Shown in pieces: positions 11,860 to 22,847 of a DNA stretch of 64,000 nt. A program made the translations under genes and the position numbers. The DNA lies in the NCBI RefSeq assembly GCF_043641665.1, contig NC_092184.1, positions 16,986,108 to 17,050,107 on the forward strand. Reading direction: 5' to 3'. A model generated the notes under the pieces. That model searched no databases, was not told the origin of the DNA, and saw only the letters and a program-made list of their open reading frames with translations. This DNA comes from Enoplosus armatus. Its lineage: Eukaryota > Chordata > Actinopteri > Centrarchiformes > Enoplosidae. How positions within the stretch are numbered: position 1 is the first letter of the stretch; each line of letters starts with the position of its first letter.

Positions 11860-14800
11860 TCAGCCTGCAGGGTCTTCTTTCCAGAAGCGTCTGTTGTGAT
11901 CGATAGCCTGAAGGAGCCTGGTCTGCATTGTCCTCTCGACTGGATACCTCTGGTAGATGGGCAGTAGTAACAGAAAATGACAGGTGAGGGATTCTGGCAA
12001 GTGGAGGTCAGTGGAGTCGGGCAAGACAGCGACTTTCATCTTGATGCTCTCCATACCCTGGAAGGGCACACGGTCGCAGCCAGTGAGGAACACTGGCGAC
12101 AAAAACAAGACAGAGATGATGTTAAATGACCTGAGCATCTTAAATGAATTAAAGAAACCTTTGTAGAATGCCAAGGGAACATCTACACTTTCCCTCTCAG
12201 CTCTTCATTAAGTCTGAAACTGATGAGACAGTACAGCTCTGCTGTAAAGTAAAACTTGACATGACAACAGGCACAATCATGTACGACACTTACAAAAAAA
12301 CTTCTTCTTTTCCTCTGCTGTCAGTTTCTCAAACACCTCCCAGAAGGTAACGATGTTTGGGTGCCCAGCATGGTAGTCTCCTTCATAAACTGTGTTCTGT
12401 TTGGAAAAATAAAAAACAAACAAATATAAGTAGAAATATAACATAATATAATATATAAGTATATATAATATATATAACAAGGGCTGGTGCTTTTACATGT
12501 TGTATCCCAGTTACTGTAAACCATGTGCAGTGGTGGGGAAGAAAAAATACATTTCTGATGTACTTGTACTTTACTTCAGTATTTTCATTTTTTACTTTTA
12601 CTCCACTACAATTCAGAAGGAAATATTTACTCCACTGCATTTATCTGACAGTTAGTTACAAGGTCCTTTTAAAATTAAGAGTTTACATAAAAAATCCAAC
12701 GCAAAGATTAAACCTGTGGTTCCCAATCTTTTTGGCTTGTGACCCCATAGAAAAAAAGCATTTAGTCATATATATATATATATATTTACAGACCTGCTTG
12801 AACATGTCCCAGTCGTAGTTTTCTTGGCCCACCATCACTGCTTGCAACTCCTCCGGCTGGAAGAACTCCAACACGTCGATGTCACACACCTTGATGAACC
12901 CCTTCCTGAACGCTTCGAACACTCTCTCCACTGATTGGTTGAACGCGTAGTTGGCGAAGGCGGCTACGAACTCTTTCCTAAAAAGAATTTAAAAGTGCTG
13001 ATAAATTGTCCAAAGATCTTCCCTCACCACTACAAGACTCTATTTATGTAAATGTTCTTTATATAATCCAAGTATTGTTGCGCTGCTGACAGTTTTAACT
13101 CTGATGCATGTTTGACTGTATCAATCAGTCATGTCGCAGCACAGAGCCACTAACTTTAAACTGCTTGATTTTCAGCCGACATGACAATGGATAATTATGT
13201 GTTAGTCGACAGTACACATCAAATGTGAAAATACAGGCATACTCTTCTGAATAAATAGATATATTGTCAGTTCAAAGTTATAAATAATGCAAAATGACCA
13301 TTACTGATTGAGTTTAATCCACCCTGTGTTTGAACATACCTGTTCGACCACGTGACAAGTTTTCCAGGTTCTGTCGGATCAAGCTCAACTGTCTCACCAC
13401 TCCAGGTCACCTGTGATGAATAATAATCACAGGTAGATTGGAGTATTGCAACAACACGAGTAGGAAACAGAGTCGAAGTACGAAATAACACCGGCTGTCA
13501 TTCTAACTATGATTTAGTAAACCTACAGTGAAAGTTGTATCCAGCTTATCAACTTCCCCAGGAGGGTAGTCCTCCAACACGCACCGCAAAGACCTGAAGA
13601 CATAACAAAAGATCACTTTCACATATCTGCACGTCACCTATAAAGTGTTTCAAATCACAACTACTAAACAGACTATATGACTGCTGTTAATCAAGGTGAC
13701 AGAAGAACTGCTGTAGAAAATCTTACTCTCCCACTACAGGTTCAAACTCCCTCAGGTCATCCAGTGAGGGTTTGATGCGAAGCAGCTTCTTGAAGAGAAC
13801 CAGTGGGAAGGGCAGGTGGACAATGTTGCCGTTGTAGAGAGCCAGGCCGCACAGAACGCCAAACAGGAAGTAAGTCTTCTCCTCGACTTTTGGCTGTTTG
13901 GTTGTTAATGAAAACACAATTGGGATTTATTACAGTTCAACATCTGTCCAAGTCTTCACAGGATGATGATAAGGTCAAATGTACAGTATGTGTTGCTTTA
14001 ACTTTTACATCTCCAGCCTGTTTGTTTAAGAGCGCATTAACTGAATTCATGGTCTTCTTACCTTGGGAGGGAACCAGGCCAGAGTCTGACTCTCGTTGTA
14101 CATGAACATTTCAGACTCGGGAGATGTCAGCTCATTGAACACATGCAGGAAGAAGTCCCTTTTGTTGACATTCATCACGTTTCTGTCATCCACAAATTTC
14201 ACCTAGGAAGCATAGAATACTTTTTTGAAGGTACTATATTTAACAATTTACATGTATGAACTTTTTATTGCCATGTGTGAACAGATTGTAACGTCACTTA
14301 AAAAATAAGACCCTAACCCTATTTGCTCGGTTGCATACTGATTTCTATGTAAAGGACTCGGGACGTTATGCATATCCATGCTCAACTTCCCTGACATCCA
14401 CTTGTAACAAATGACAGGAACGGTTTGTTTGCCCCAAATGACGTCGGTCTCCTAAGAAAGTCAATGCGTTGTTGTACTTTGCTACGGATACAATCTATAT
14501 GTGCAAGTGTTGATGAAGTTCTACTCATACCTGGGACTCAAATAGCCTCTGCGGCTGCGTTTTTGACCTTTTTTTTGTCTCTTGTGAGTCCCACAACTAA
14601 GTGCAAGGCTAAATCAACAGAGTACCCCTTAAATTAACCTGGAATGAAGTAATATAAACACAAAAGCTACCAAACTTAGCTTCAGAACACTAAAGCTGGC
14701 AACATTTTGATTTACCAGAAGCTCCCTTCGGAAGGCGCAGTGGTCAGCCGCACCGAGCTGTCTGAAGGTGTCCTCGACCAGGTGAGCTCGTCTCAGAGTT

Positions 14801-14892
14801 AGCTGGAAGACCGGCGCATGGGAGCCCGGGGGTTTTACCCACAATTCATTAGGCCACGCCAAAGCTAAATAATAAAGGAAATGCTCTGCTTC
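11860..14892 (-). CDS. HERC HECT-domain exons 16-23
   Basis: Exons: 14716-14892, 14062-14202, 13727-13893, 13527-13593, 13340-13410, 12794-12977, 12294-12396, 11860-12092. Recognisable HECT features are the [19 protein letters not shown] start, the N-lobe [23 protein letters not shown], the [24 protein letters not shown] helix, [12 protein letters not shown], and the catalytic LTCHF. The sequence ends [15 protein letters not shown] after the LLQAI helix, a normal HECT tail length. The catalytic cysteine is present, so the ligase is predicted to be active. Confidence 0.93.
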
Positions 14893-17800
14893 CTGTAATT
14901 ACAAAACCTTTCATTATAAAGAAATCTCCTACCAGATGGAAATGAATGCTCAAATTAAACAACAGCAGCCATATTATGTGGTATCATTAATGTAGACCTT
15001 CAGTAAAATGTTTACAATCTATTTTTAAAAACATACTGTACCTTCATTATCCATGCAACGATGTTAAAGACCGCCACTTTGTGAACCAGAGTTAACAGGA
15101 ATGGGTAGCGGCAGAAAATGGCAGGTGTGTTGACGTCATCCTTTAAGAAAATAATTGCTGATTAACCAAGAAATCATTTCAGCAATAAGCGGTCCAACAG
15201 AAAATTACAACTATTCAGCTTCCTGGGTACTGTATGTTTTTACCTCCACTTTAGAAAATCTCAGCCAAAGAGAGACGTCCTCGAGTGGCTGGACATTATC
15301 TCTGATTTCCTCTACATAAAAGGTGCTGAGTGGGACTTTGTAGGACTTTCCAGATTTGTTTGCCTGTGACAAATACACAAATTACAAAAAACAAAATAAC
15401 AGTTACACACTACATAGAAAAAATATATTTATACAGTGATGTGTCAAAAATGCCAGACCTTCAACGGACAATGGTGGTCAGACAGTTTTGAGCTATGGTA
15501 ACTTGTGATGGGCATTAGTCAATATTTGTCACATTTTGTAGGCTAAACAATTCAATCACTTATTTTCAAAAAGTTCAAGAGTTCATTCTGATCACAGAAA
15601 AGAACAAATATTGTGCCAAAATTATATTGTCTAACACAAGGTAAAATCAACCCTCCAGCCACTTGTCCAGATTCAGTATAGATTAGGGGTCAAGTTTATG
15701 AGTTTCGTCCCAGGATAAATTATTTCCTTTCATCCAAAATTCAAAACATATAATAGATCTGGCACTAAACCCACAGATGATTGACATAACAACACACAGC
15801 ACTGACCTTGTAGAGTAGCTTGAGGACTTCCAGCAGGTATTTCACTCCTGGGTAGTGAGTTACCAAGAGGCCATTTTTTAGCATGAAGGCCAGGGCATTT
15901 TTGAACACTAAGATGTGCTTCATTAGTATGGAGGGTGTCAGGGAAGACCACCAGCCTTCTGCAGAACAAAAAACACTTACTGTGTGTATACATATATATA
16001 TTCACATTTTAGGACTTGTACAGCATATATCAAGTTATTAAAAAACAGTTTTACCTACTGATGACCTTGTATAGTTATATATTGTACATTTAGCAAATCG
16101 AGGGAAATAGAAACTTTTAATTAAAGTGAAACATTTTGTGACATTTGTCAATACTGTACAGTAAGCCCAAGGATCATTTCATATCTCCCCAAACCTGTGA
16201 CAAAAACACTTTGGACAAAAACAATAAAGTTTGCTGTGGTTGTTTACTTAGTGTTGCCCGATTCTTCTCACTCAGATCTGCAATAATGATAGCCAACGTC
16301 AACACCCCCGACATGACATTAGAGTCCTCTTGGAGAAGAGGACACGTCAGCAGAATCAGGATGATCTCCGGTGACTTCACGGCAGTTCTTGAAGCGAAAA
16401 GCAAGTTCATCAGGAGGGTTAGGTCTACCTGCATGGAGAAGAGTTCTGTGAGATAATGTTTACATGTGTTTGTTTGTAAATGAATAAATCAGTACAAAAT
16501 GTCCATGTTCAAAAGAGATTGAGAGCCTGATAGGCAACACATTACAGGGGGACTAGTTTTCTCATTCAGTCGATTTATGTCCTAAGCAAAAGAGCAATCT
16601 AATTTATGTTCTTAACTGATTGTTTGATCCCTGGTATTGCCAGCAGCTTGTCAAAAGCTCGGCTAGCAGCCTCAAGGTCCACTGTCAAGGCACCTGCTTC
16701 TGATGGAGGTCCACTGACACCAAAAGCAAATCATTAAAACAAAGTGGTAGTGCCAATATGGGTAAATGACATTCAGATGATCTTTTAATTCTAAATCTCA
16801 CACTCTTACATCTTACATTCTTATCATCATAACTAAACATCACAGACTGTGGCAGCCAATAGAAAAAGGACTCACTTCGCCTTCGTGAAACTTGCAACAA
16901 GACTTGAACTTGTCGTAAACATCGATAATATTTCCCTGTTGAATAAAGAAAGAAAGGTGGAGTCTTGCAAACACAGTAGTTACTGCATATGAGAATTATA
17001 TTTCATATGTGCATAACATAACACAATTATGAAAAAAGGACCTCTTCGCCTGTGCGTCGTCATGTCTCATTGACAGCCATTTTGTCTCATCAAGCCGACC
17101 AGTTATCTGTCTTCGGTCCAAGCTCTTAAAAGACAGACATTAGATATAACTTTAAAGCTAGCCAGACCTAACGAACGTGACAAAATAGTAATTTAACCTT
17201 AAAAGTCATCTGAACAGTTCTTAAATCTCTTAAATCCAGGTAAAGAAAAATCAGTTTTACGCCAATGTGCTTACTATGAAAATGTGTAAAGTATTTAAAT
17301 AGTTGTACACATTACCTGTGTAGGTGAAGCGTAAGTGAAGTTTGTATTCCACCCAGCCGATATTTTCAAGTCTGCTTAAACAAATAATAAAAACACATTT
17401 ACAAATGTCATTTAAATGCTAGTCTTATAAAAGCTTTTACCATAACAGAACACAAGTTCCTTTTCAAATCAATATACTGAAATATCTATTTAACTGAATA
17501 TTTTACTGCCAACTGTCTAAGAATAAGGACCATCTTTAACTCAAAACTTCATCTAATAAGAACCTTTGGCTGCCATGTAACTACAGCGGAGGAGCTGCTC
17601 TGCTTCATTACTTAATTTACTTTACCTTTGGGTAAGGCTGCTGCACTGTCAGTGGTCCATGGAAGTTGTACCAGAGTGGGACTCAGACTTTCCCCTAGGC
17701 GTCCATTCCCAATTTGACCTTTGGCGCCATTGCCAAAAGCCCACAGCTGGCCAGAGGAGCCCAAAACCAGAGTGTGACGTCTGGGAGACAGGAAAGAAAC

Positions 17801-20800
17801 TTAATATGATATAAAAAAAGTATTTTATAAAGTAATGGTACATCTCAAGTTAGCTATTGTAAACGTGACTTTATGCCAAAATTAAAAGTCTGCCTTGTCT
17901 AAATTAAAACACAGTTTCAGGGTTCACGTAAGCACGCTCCGAGTCTTCACCTGCCACATGAAATCTGTGAGGCGGGTCCGCCCAGACTGTCGACCAGTCT
18001 GGGTCTCACTTCATCGGCAGAGGAGTTGTGACCGAGCTGACCGTGGCGTCCCTCCCCAAAAGTGAAAACCTCGCCCTCCTAGAAGTCACAGCATCACAAT
18101 ATCATATTAGACTGTAATTACCTTTACAATGTGATCATGAAATCAAACCAACATATGTAGCTGAGAGGCGGGCAGGTTTGTACCTTTGTTAACACAGCAG
18201 AGTGTGCCTCTCCACAGCTTATGAAGGAGACACCCAGAGGCCTGAGGGCAGGTACCATACAGATGTTGAACCTGCCTGTTTAAGATGGAAAGAATGATGA
18301 TGCATATAATGAGCTCGGATAAATTTGATGTAATCGGGAGGTTGATGTGAGGTTAATAACCCAAACAAAAACACAGTTAACAACACTTTCTGTTGCTCTG
18401 AAGGCATTTCCAGAATCCGCAACCATCTCGATGAAAAAATATGTAGTTTGCAACACGATGAAAATGATCGTTAACCTGTTTTCCAAGTTGCGACTAGTTG
18501 AAGTTGTTCTAATCCAAACAAAGATGAAAGCTGGAAATTCAAAAGTTGTATTACCATTTACAGTTGTCTTTATTGATGCTATCTGACATTATTTTATATT
18601 TTCATACAACATTTATACTTTGTGTCTTATAAAATTGCCATAGACATCATTTTGGTTACCTAGATAAGAAATTGAGTCACAACTTGGGAAATGGCAACTC
18701 ACGACAGTTCATATTTATTATTAATTATTTTATTTAGTGTAGCTGCTTTTACAAGTGTTAAACCTCAAAAGCCCAAAACCGCAAACAAACAGCCACTTTT
18801 AAAAATATAAAACTGCAGCTGTTACTTTCTTCGCCTGTAGGTGGTGCAGCTTGACGAATGAGCTCCACCTCTATGGACGATCTGCTGCTGGCGAAATGTG
18901 AACAAGTGAGTTTGTGAGTTAAAGTCAATTATTTGTACCATTCTCGTCCACCCTGTTGAGCCCCAGCTGGCCAGATTTATTGGCCCCACAGCAGTACACC
19001 AGGCCTGGGAGCGTGAGGAACAGAGAGTGGGTCGCTCCGGCTGAAACCTGGGTCACCGCTACGCCGGTCAACGCGGTCACCACGTCAGGTACAAACTGCC
19101 GTGACACCTCCTTCCCCAGGCCCAGCTGACCGTGACTGTTTGAACCCCACGAGAGGACATCTCCTCCTGGAGAGTGGACAATAGTGGAGAAAAAATCATT
19201 TAAACACACTGATTTAATATTAATACAATTGTATGGTGTCTGTACACTTTTTCAGAAGAAATTAAAATCAAACAAATTAAACATCCACTCCACAGGGGAA
19301 ATTATTGATTATTATGATGTGTTGTTCTTGAGTTAATGCTAACAATAGTGTGTCTGCACCTCTACATACACACCTAAACACAAGCAAATAGAAATGGACT
19401 GAGTTTCTTAATTAAAACTTAATTGTCAGGTCTCTTGGGATTGAAATGTCTTTTTTTTTTTACTGGATTATTATTATTACAGCTGAGTTTTCTTGAAGCA
19501 CTACTTTATCATGTCTGCAGGGAATTGGAAAACTGGATTTGGCTCAGTGACGTAGTGTCATATGAAATCGAAACCAAATCATAACTATATTACACATAAT
19601 TAAACATTACTATTAATACACAATTAGAGCTGGTGCTGTTCCATATTAACACACAAGGACGTCATCTGTGTGTTCAGTGTCTTACCTTTAGTCAGCGCCA
19701 GGGAGTGGGAGTTCCCACAAGCAACTTGAATCACTGGTATTGGTATGGGTATAGGCACCCGACTGCATGTTGATGAAGAATAGGTTAAAAAATGTAAAAA
19801 GCTGCCCCTCAGTGAAAAGTCTGCATATATTCATATATTCCACAGACTGAGATCTTGCCTTATTCTGTGATGGTTGCGCAGTAGATGCGGTAAAATGCCC
19901 AGCTGTCCGTCCTCTTCCGCCCCCCAGGAGAACACCCATCCAGATGCACACACAGCCAGACAGTGATCCCTACCACAAGCCATCGACACCACATCACTCA
20001 GCCCCTCCACACGACCTTCAACAGGATGACAGAGAATTGCGACTCAGGCGTGGCTCAGGTGCGGTGTGTCATGCAGAGCAGTGGTTCCCAACCTTTTTCA
20101 CCACTGTACAAACACGGACCCAGGTTGGGAACCACTGATCTAGAGATTTTGAATCTCGCATGTTGTTTCTGTGCGACACACGCGGCTCTCAGCAAAAAAC
20201 AGACAATGAAAATGATCTGTTGATAGTCATACTGACATCATACCAGCAGCATTACACCTTTCACTACAGTTTCAACCTCAATGACGTCACTTTTGCCCTT
20301 CATGTGTATTGAATATCCAAAAATACATTTAGACTAGTAAAAATGTCATTTTGGATATGTACAACTGCAATTCTACTAGGAAAAATACAATTGCGGACAT
20401 CTGTATAAATATTGTGGATATATTCATAATTGTAATTCTTCCTATCCAGAATGTTGAATTAAATGAAGAATGAACGTAACTGTGACTGTTGACGCAGTGT
20501 TTTGACGTGTGGGTGACCATGGCTGTGTATGAAACCGCCTACTACATACTACCGATAAACGCAGTATGTACTACATACTGGTATTTTTGACATACTGCAT
20601 ACTACATGCTACATTTTTGCCAAATCAGTACATACTTCTAATATAGTAGGAGATTTTGAATACAGCTTCTGCCTTATTTTTTTCCCCCATGGCCTTTGAG
20701 TGAAGTCCCACCCCAATTCATCTTCAATTGAACTTTGACTAGTAAGAATGTCATTACAGATATCTCTAATCACCAGTCTGACTAACAAGAATATAGCTCT

Positions 20801-21959
20801 GACTAGGAGAAATGCTATTATGGATATCAAAATTGTAATTGTGGATAGTCAATGATTTTGCATTGCAATGTTTCTAGTCATAATTCTAATTGTAGATATC
20901 TGAAATTGCATTTTTACTAGTCATTATGCCAACTGTGGATATCCGTAATGCCATTTTTACTGGTCACAATGTATTTTGAATGTACATTCAAAATTACATT
21001 ATGGATATCTGGAATTAAAATTATGACTAGTAAGAATTGGATGGTGGATATCCAGAATGTTCTTCCTAGATATTTGGATGTCTGAAATTGAAAGCCTAAA
21101 ACACATGAATGGCAAAAGTGACGTTATTTGTCCTGGGAAGACTGTCATAGTCATATCATATCTGAAATGTTCTTTTGGACTAGGAAGTGCTGAATTACAG
21201 ATATCTGCAATGTATATCCAGTCAAGCCATTAGATGTTAAAACGGCCACTTATACAGTTTAAGGATTTTAAGATATCTTAAATGTAGTTTTGACTAGTAC
21301 AATCAAAGTTGTCATTGTGGATATCTTTAATTACCATTCTGATTAGGGAGAAATGCTATTATGGATATCTAAAATGTAATCACAGACAGGAGTGGCCAGT
21401 CTCAGACAGCGTCAACACGAACGAGGCAGACGCTGTCTGTTTAGTTAACTTTCGTTGCCTGGGATGACATGAAGGAAACGAAACTGAAACTACGCTCAGG
21501 TAATTAGCCTGCGTGATGAATGCGGTGACTCACATGACATGACTCACTCGATGGATGCGTTACATTTATGTTGTCAGACAAAGTGAACAAGATAAAGTTA
21601 ATTCTCGGATGAAATAGTCTTGACAGACTCGTGACAAAATGGCCAAAGGAAGTCAATGAATCCTGCAGTTAAATGTAAAACAATGTTGTCTCGATTATTC
21701 TGCTGCCTTTTCAAAAAAAACATCACCACCCTCACTCACCTGGTGTCCTTCCGTCGTCCCGCTTCTCTCGCCCAAGTTGTCCCTGTGAGTTATGTCCACA
21801 TGATAACACGTTTCCATTCCTGGTGAGGAATAAAGTGTGCTCGTCCCCACAGCAGATGTCGGTTATATCCCCGTGGACAGTCCAGGACGCCGGACTGAGG
21901 GCTGTCCGTGGACCAAACTGTCCGCTGGAGCTGTCTCCCCAACAGTGCAGATGCACCAT
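11860..21959 (-). CDS. Small HERC-type E3 ubiquitin-protein ligase, 23 coding exons
   Basis: HECT E3 ligases accept ubiquitin from an E2 on a catalytic cysteine and pass it to substrates. Small HERC proteins (HERC3 to HERC6) join an N-terminal RCC1-like domain to a C-terminal HECT domain and are about 1000-1050 aa. This model gives 3048 coding bases and 1015 aa. The start ATG at 21959 ([16 protein letters not shown]) is preceded nine codons upstream by an in-frame TGA. RCC1 repeats fill the first ~370 residues and HECT occupies about 670-1015, with catalytic Cys near 976 in [10 protein letters not shown]. Every junction keeps phase. One intron (after exon 2) appears to use a GC donor. I cannot assign HERC3, HERC4, HERC5 or HERC6 orthology, since fish carry many lineage-specific HERC copies. 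It is convergent with yif1b and in tandem with nwd1. Confidence 0.93.
12525..12790. repeat. Two dispersed-repeat fragments and an (AT)n run in HERC intron 21
   Basis: 12525-12665 begins GTGCAGTGGTGGGGAAG and continues with TTTACTTTTACTCCACTACA words typical of a common teleost element. 12714-12760 contains TGGTTCCCAATCTTTTTGG, another well-known motif, related to the palindromic element at 20073-20143. An (AT)n run occupies about 12768-12786. All are intronic and noncoding. Confidence 0.55.
14892..17124 (-). CDS. HERC linker exons 9-15
   Basis: Exons: 17042-17124, 16876-16935, 16617-16713, 16248-16428, 15807-15958, 15244-15363, 15042-15140 (exon 16 begins at 14892). They encode the helical linker between propeller and HECT, with the segment [11 protein letters not shown] and the LEVLKLLYK helix, as in the small HERC family. 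The 60-nt exon at 16876-16935 is the least certain: its donor is good, but the neighbouring upstream donor (GTCCTT) is weak. Its frame was fixed by phase on both sides. The donor after 16617 (GTTAAG) is also weak. Confidence 0.8.
17316..21959 (-). CDS. HERC RCC1-repeat exons 1-8
   Basis: Exons in transcript order: 21740-21959, 19859-20015, 19686-19762, 18939-19166, 18184-18275, 17951-18078, 17626-17780, 17316-17371. They encode a chain of RCC1 blades, each with a G-x-L/F-G stem and a (C/A)G..H(S/T)(L/A) turn: [84 protein letters not shown] and finally ISAGWN. RCC1-like domains form seven-bladed propellers used for substrate or GTPase contacts. Intron 1 (20016-21739) is the longest intron and holds the GATATC/ACTAGT array. 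Confidence 0.9.
20073..20143. mobile_element. Short palindromic MITE
   Basis: AGTGGTTCCCAACCTTTTTC on the left is mirrored by GGTTGGGAACCACTGATC on the right, a 14-bp inverted pair around a short centre. Lies in HERC intron 1. Confidence 0.65.
20280..21400. repeat. Degenerate tandem array of GATATC and ACTAGT half-units with inverted flanks
   Basis: Alternating words (G)GATATC(C/T) and (G)ACTAGTA(A/G)GAAT occur every 30-60 bp throughout, for example near 20333, 20736, 20756, 20893, 20914, 20938, 21003, 21023, 21046 and 21290. Left flank 20283-20312 and right flank 21096-21125 form an inverted pair of about 26 bp around a TGACGT..CTTTTGCC core. The units continue past the right flank, so a second element or nested copy is likely. 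About 20519-20665 is an unrelated insertion. No coding frame is present. Confidence 0.65.
20519..20665. mobile_element. Insertion with TACTACATAC/GTATGTA words
   Basis: Interrupts the GATATC array. It contains repeated CTACATACT and AGTATGTAC motifs (GCCTACTACATACTACC, CAGTATGTACTACATACTGG), a pattern found in other teleost repeats. No open reading frame. Ends are approximate. Confidence 0.45.
21474..21491 (+). promoter_or_regulatory. ISRE/IRF-like site in HERC intron 1
   Basis: GGAAACGAAACTGAAACT matches the IRF consensus AANNGAAANNGAA exactly. A second IRF-like half site lies on the other strand about 20-30 bp away (ACTTTCGTT, about 21447-21455). The site is about 250 bp into intron 1 of the HERC gene. 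Mammalian HERC5 and HERC6 are interferon-induced, which makes the position plausible, but function is inferred. Confidence 0.45.
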
Positions 21960-22543
21960 GTCTCCACCTGCACTGGACTGACGTGTTCACTGCCTCCGTG
22001 GTGGCACTTTACTCAGCTGAGTTGGTGCTGCCTTCAAGTACTGTCGGAGGTTGCAAAATAACATTCGGTAATGAATGCTCTTGAATCATTCTGCGAGTGT
22101 GGCATGTTGAGCAGCTCTTTTGTCAGAAGTTAAAATGTCTAACACGATAACTAAGTTTGTAACTGCGTCCAGTTTTTTATTTACTGTCGACCAAAAGCAG
22201 CCACCAGTAGGATGTACGACAGAAGTGCTCTAATTTACGAGCTTACAAGAGCACGGGGAGGCAGCATGAGAGCAACAGATGAGATCTCCCGTTTTTCAAA
22301 AATCACTTTTGATGTTTTGAGCTCTATGAAGGAAATGCTACTCGCCCTTACTGTCGTACAGCACAACTTCATATATCTGCAATAAGAGTATGTGTGACAT
22401 TTTTCGATTTAGGTTTCCTGAAACGATTTACAGACGCGATACGTTATCATTTCTCAATCTATCATTCAAACACAAAATGTGATGTAGGCTAAGCTTTTTA
22501 ATTCAGAAACAGGGATATAAATGAGGCACTTACACCAAATTAT
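21960..22543. other. HERC 5' flank / gap before nwd1 3' end
   Basis: Contains the presumed HERC promoter and 5'UTR on the minus strand. I see no TATA box, second gene or repeat with confidence. Confidence 0.4.
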
Positions 22544-22549
22544 TTTATT
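22544..22549 (-). promoter_or_regulatory. nwd1: nwd1 polyadenylation signal
   Basis: Minus-strand AATAAA about 300 bp beyond the nwd1 stop codon at 22848. A (ATC)n run lies between them. Confidence 0.5.
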
Positions 22550-22688
22550 ACAAACAAAATGTCCCAAGATGATTTCTGGGATCACAATACATGCAGTAGA
22601 TGTGGCACAAACGGGTCAGTTATTGGTTTTGTTTCCACAGAAATGAAACTCAGGTAGAAGCTGGGTTCATTTTTCAGCTGTGAGGTGT

Positions 22689-22716
22689 ATCATCATCATC
22701 ATCATCATCATCATCA
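22689..22716. repeat. (ATC)n microsatellite
   Basis: Nine tandem ATC units in the inferred nwd1 3'UTR. Confidence 0.95.
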
Positions 22717-22847
22717 CCACCATGATGCTTAGAAACAATCTATCACAGGCAGTATTTTTATTTATATACACTTATTATACATATTCTTTGTGTGCTATCA
22801 CATTTCTGCATTTTAAAAACACAGTCCTACAACAGTGTATGATAATC

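Noticed and set aside
22621..22660. ISRE-like GAAATGAAACT near the nwd1 3' end
   Set aside because: Spacing between the GAAA cores is 1 instead of 2, and it lies in a 3'UTR.
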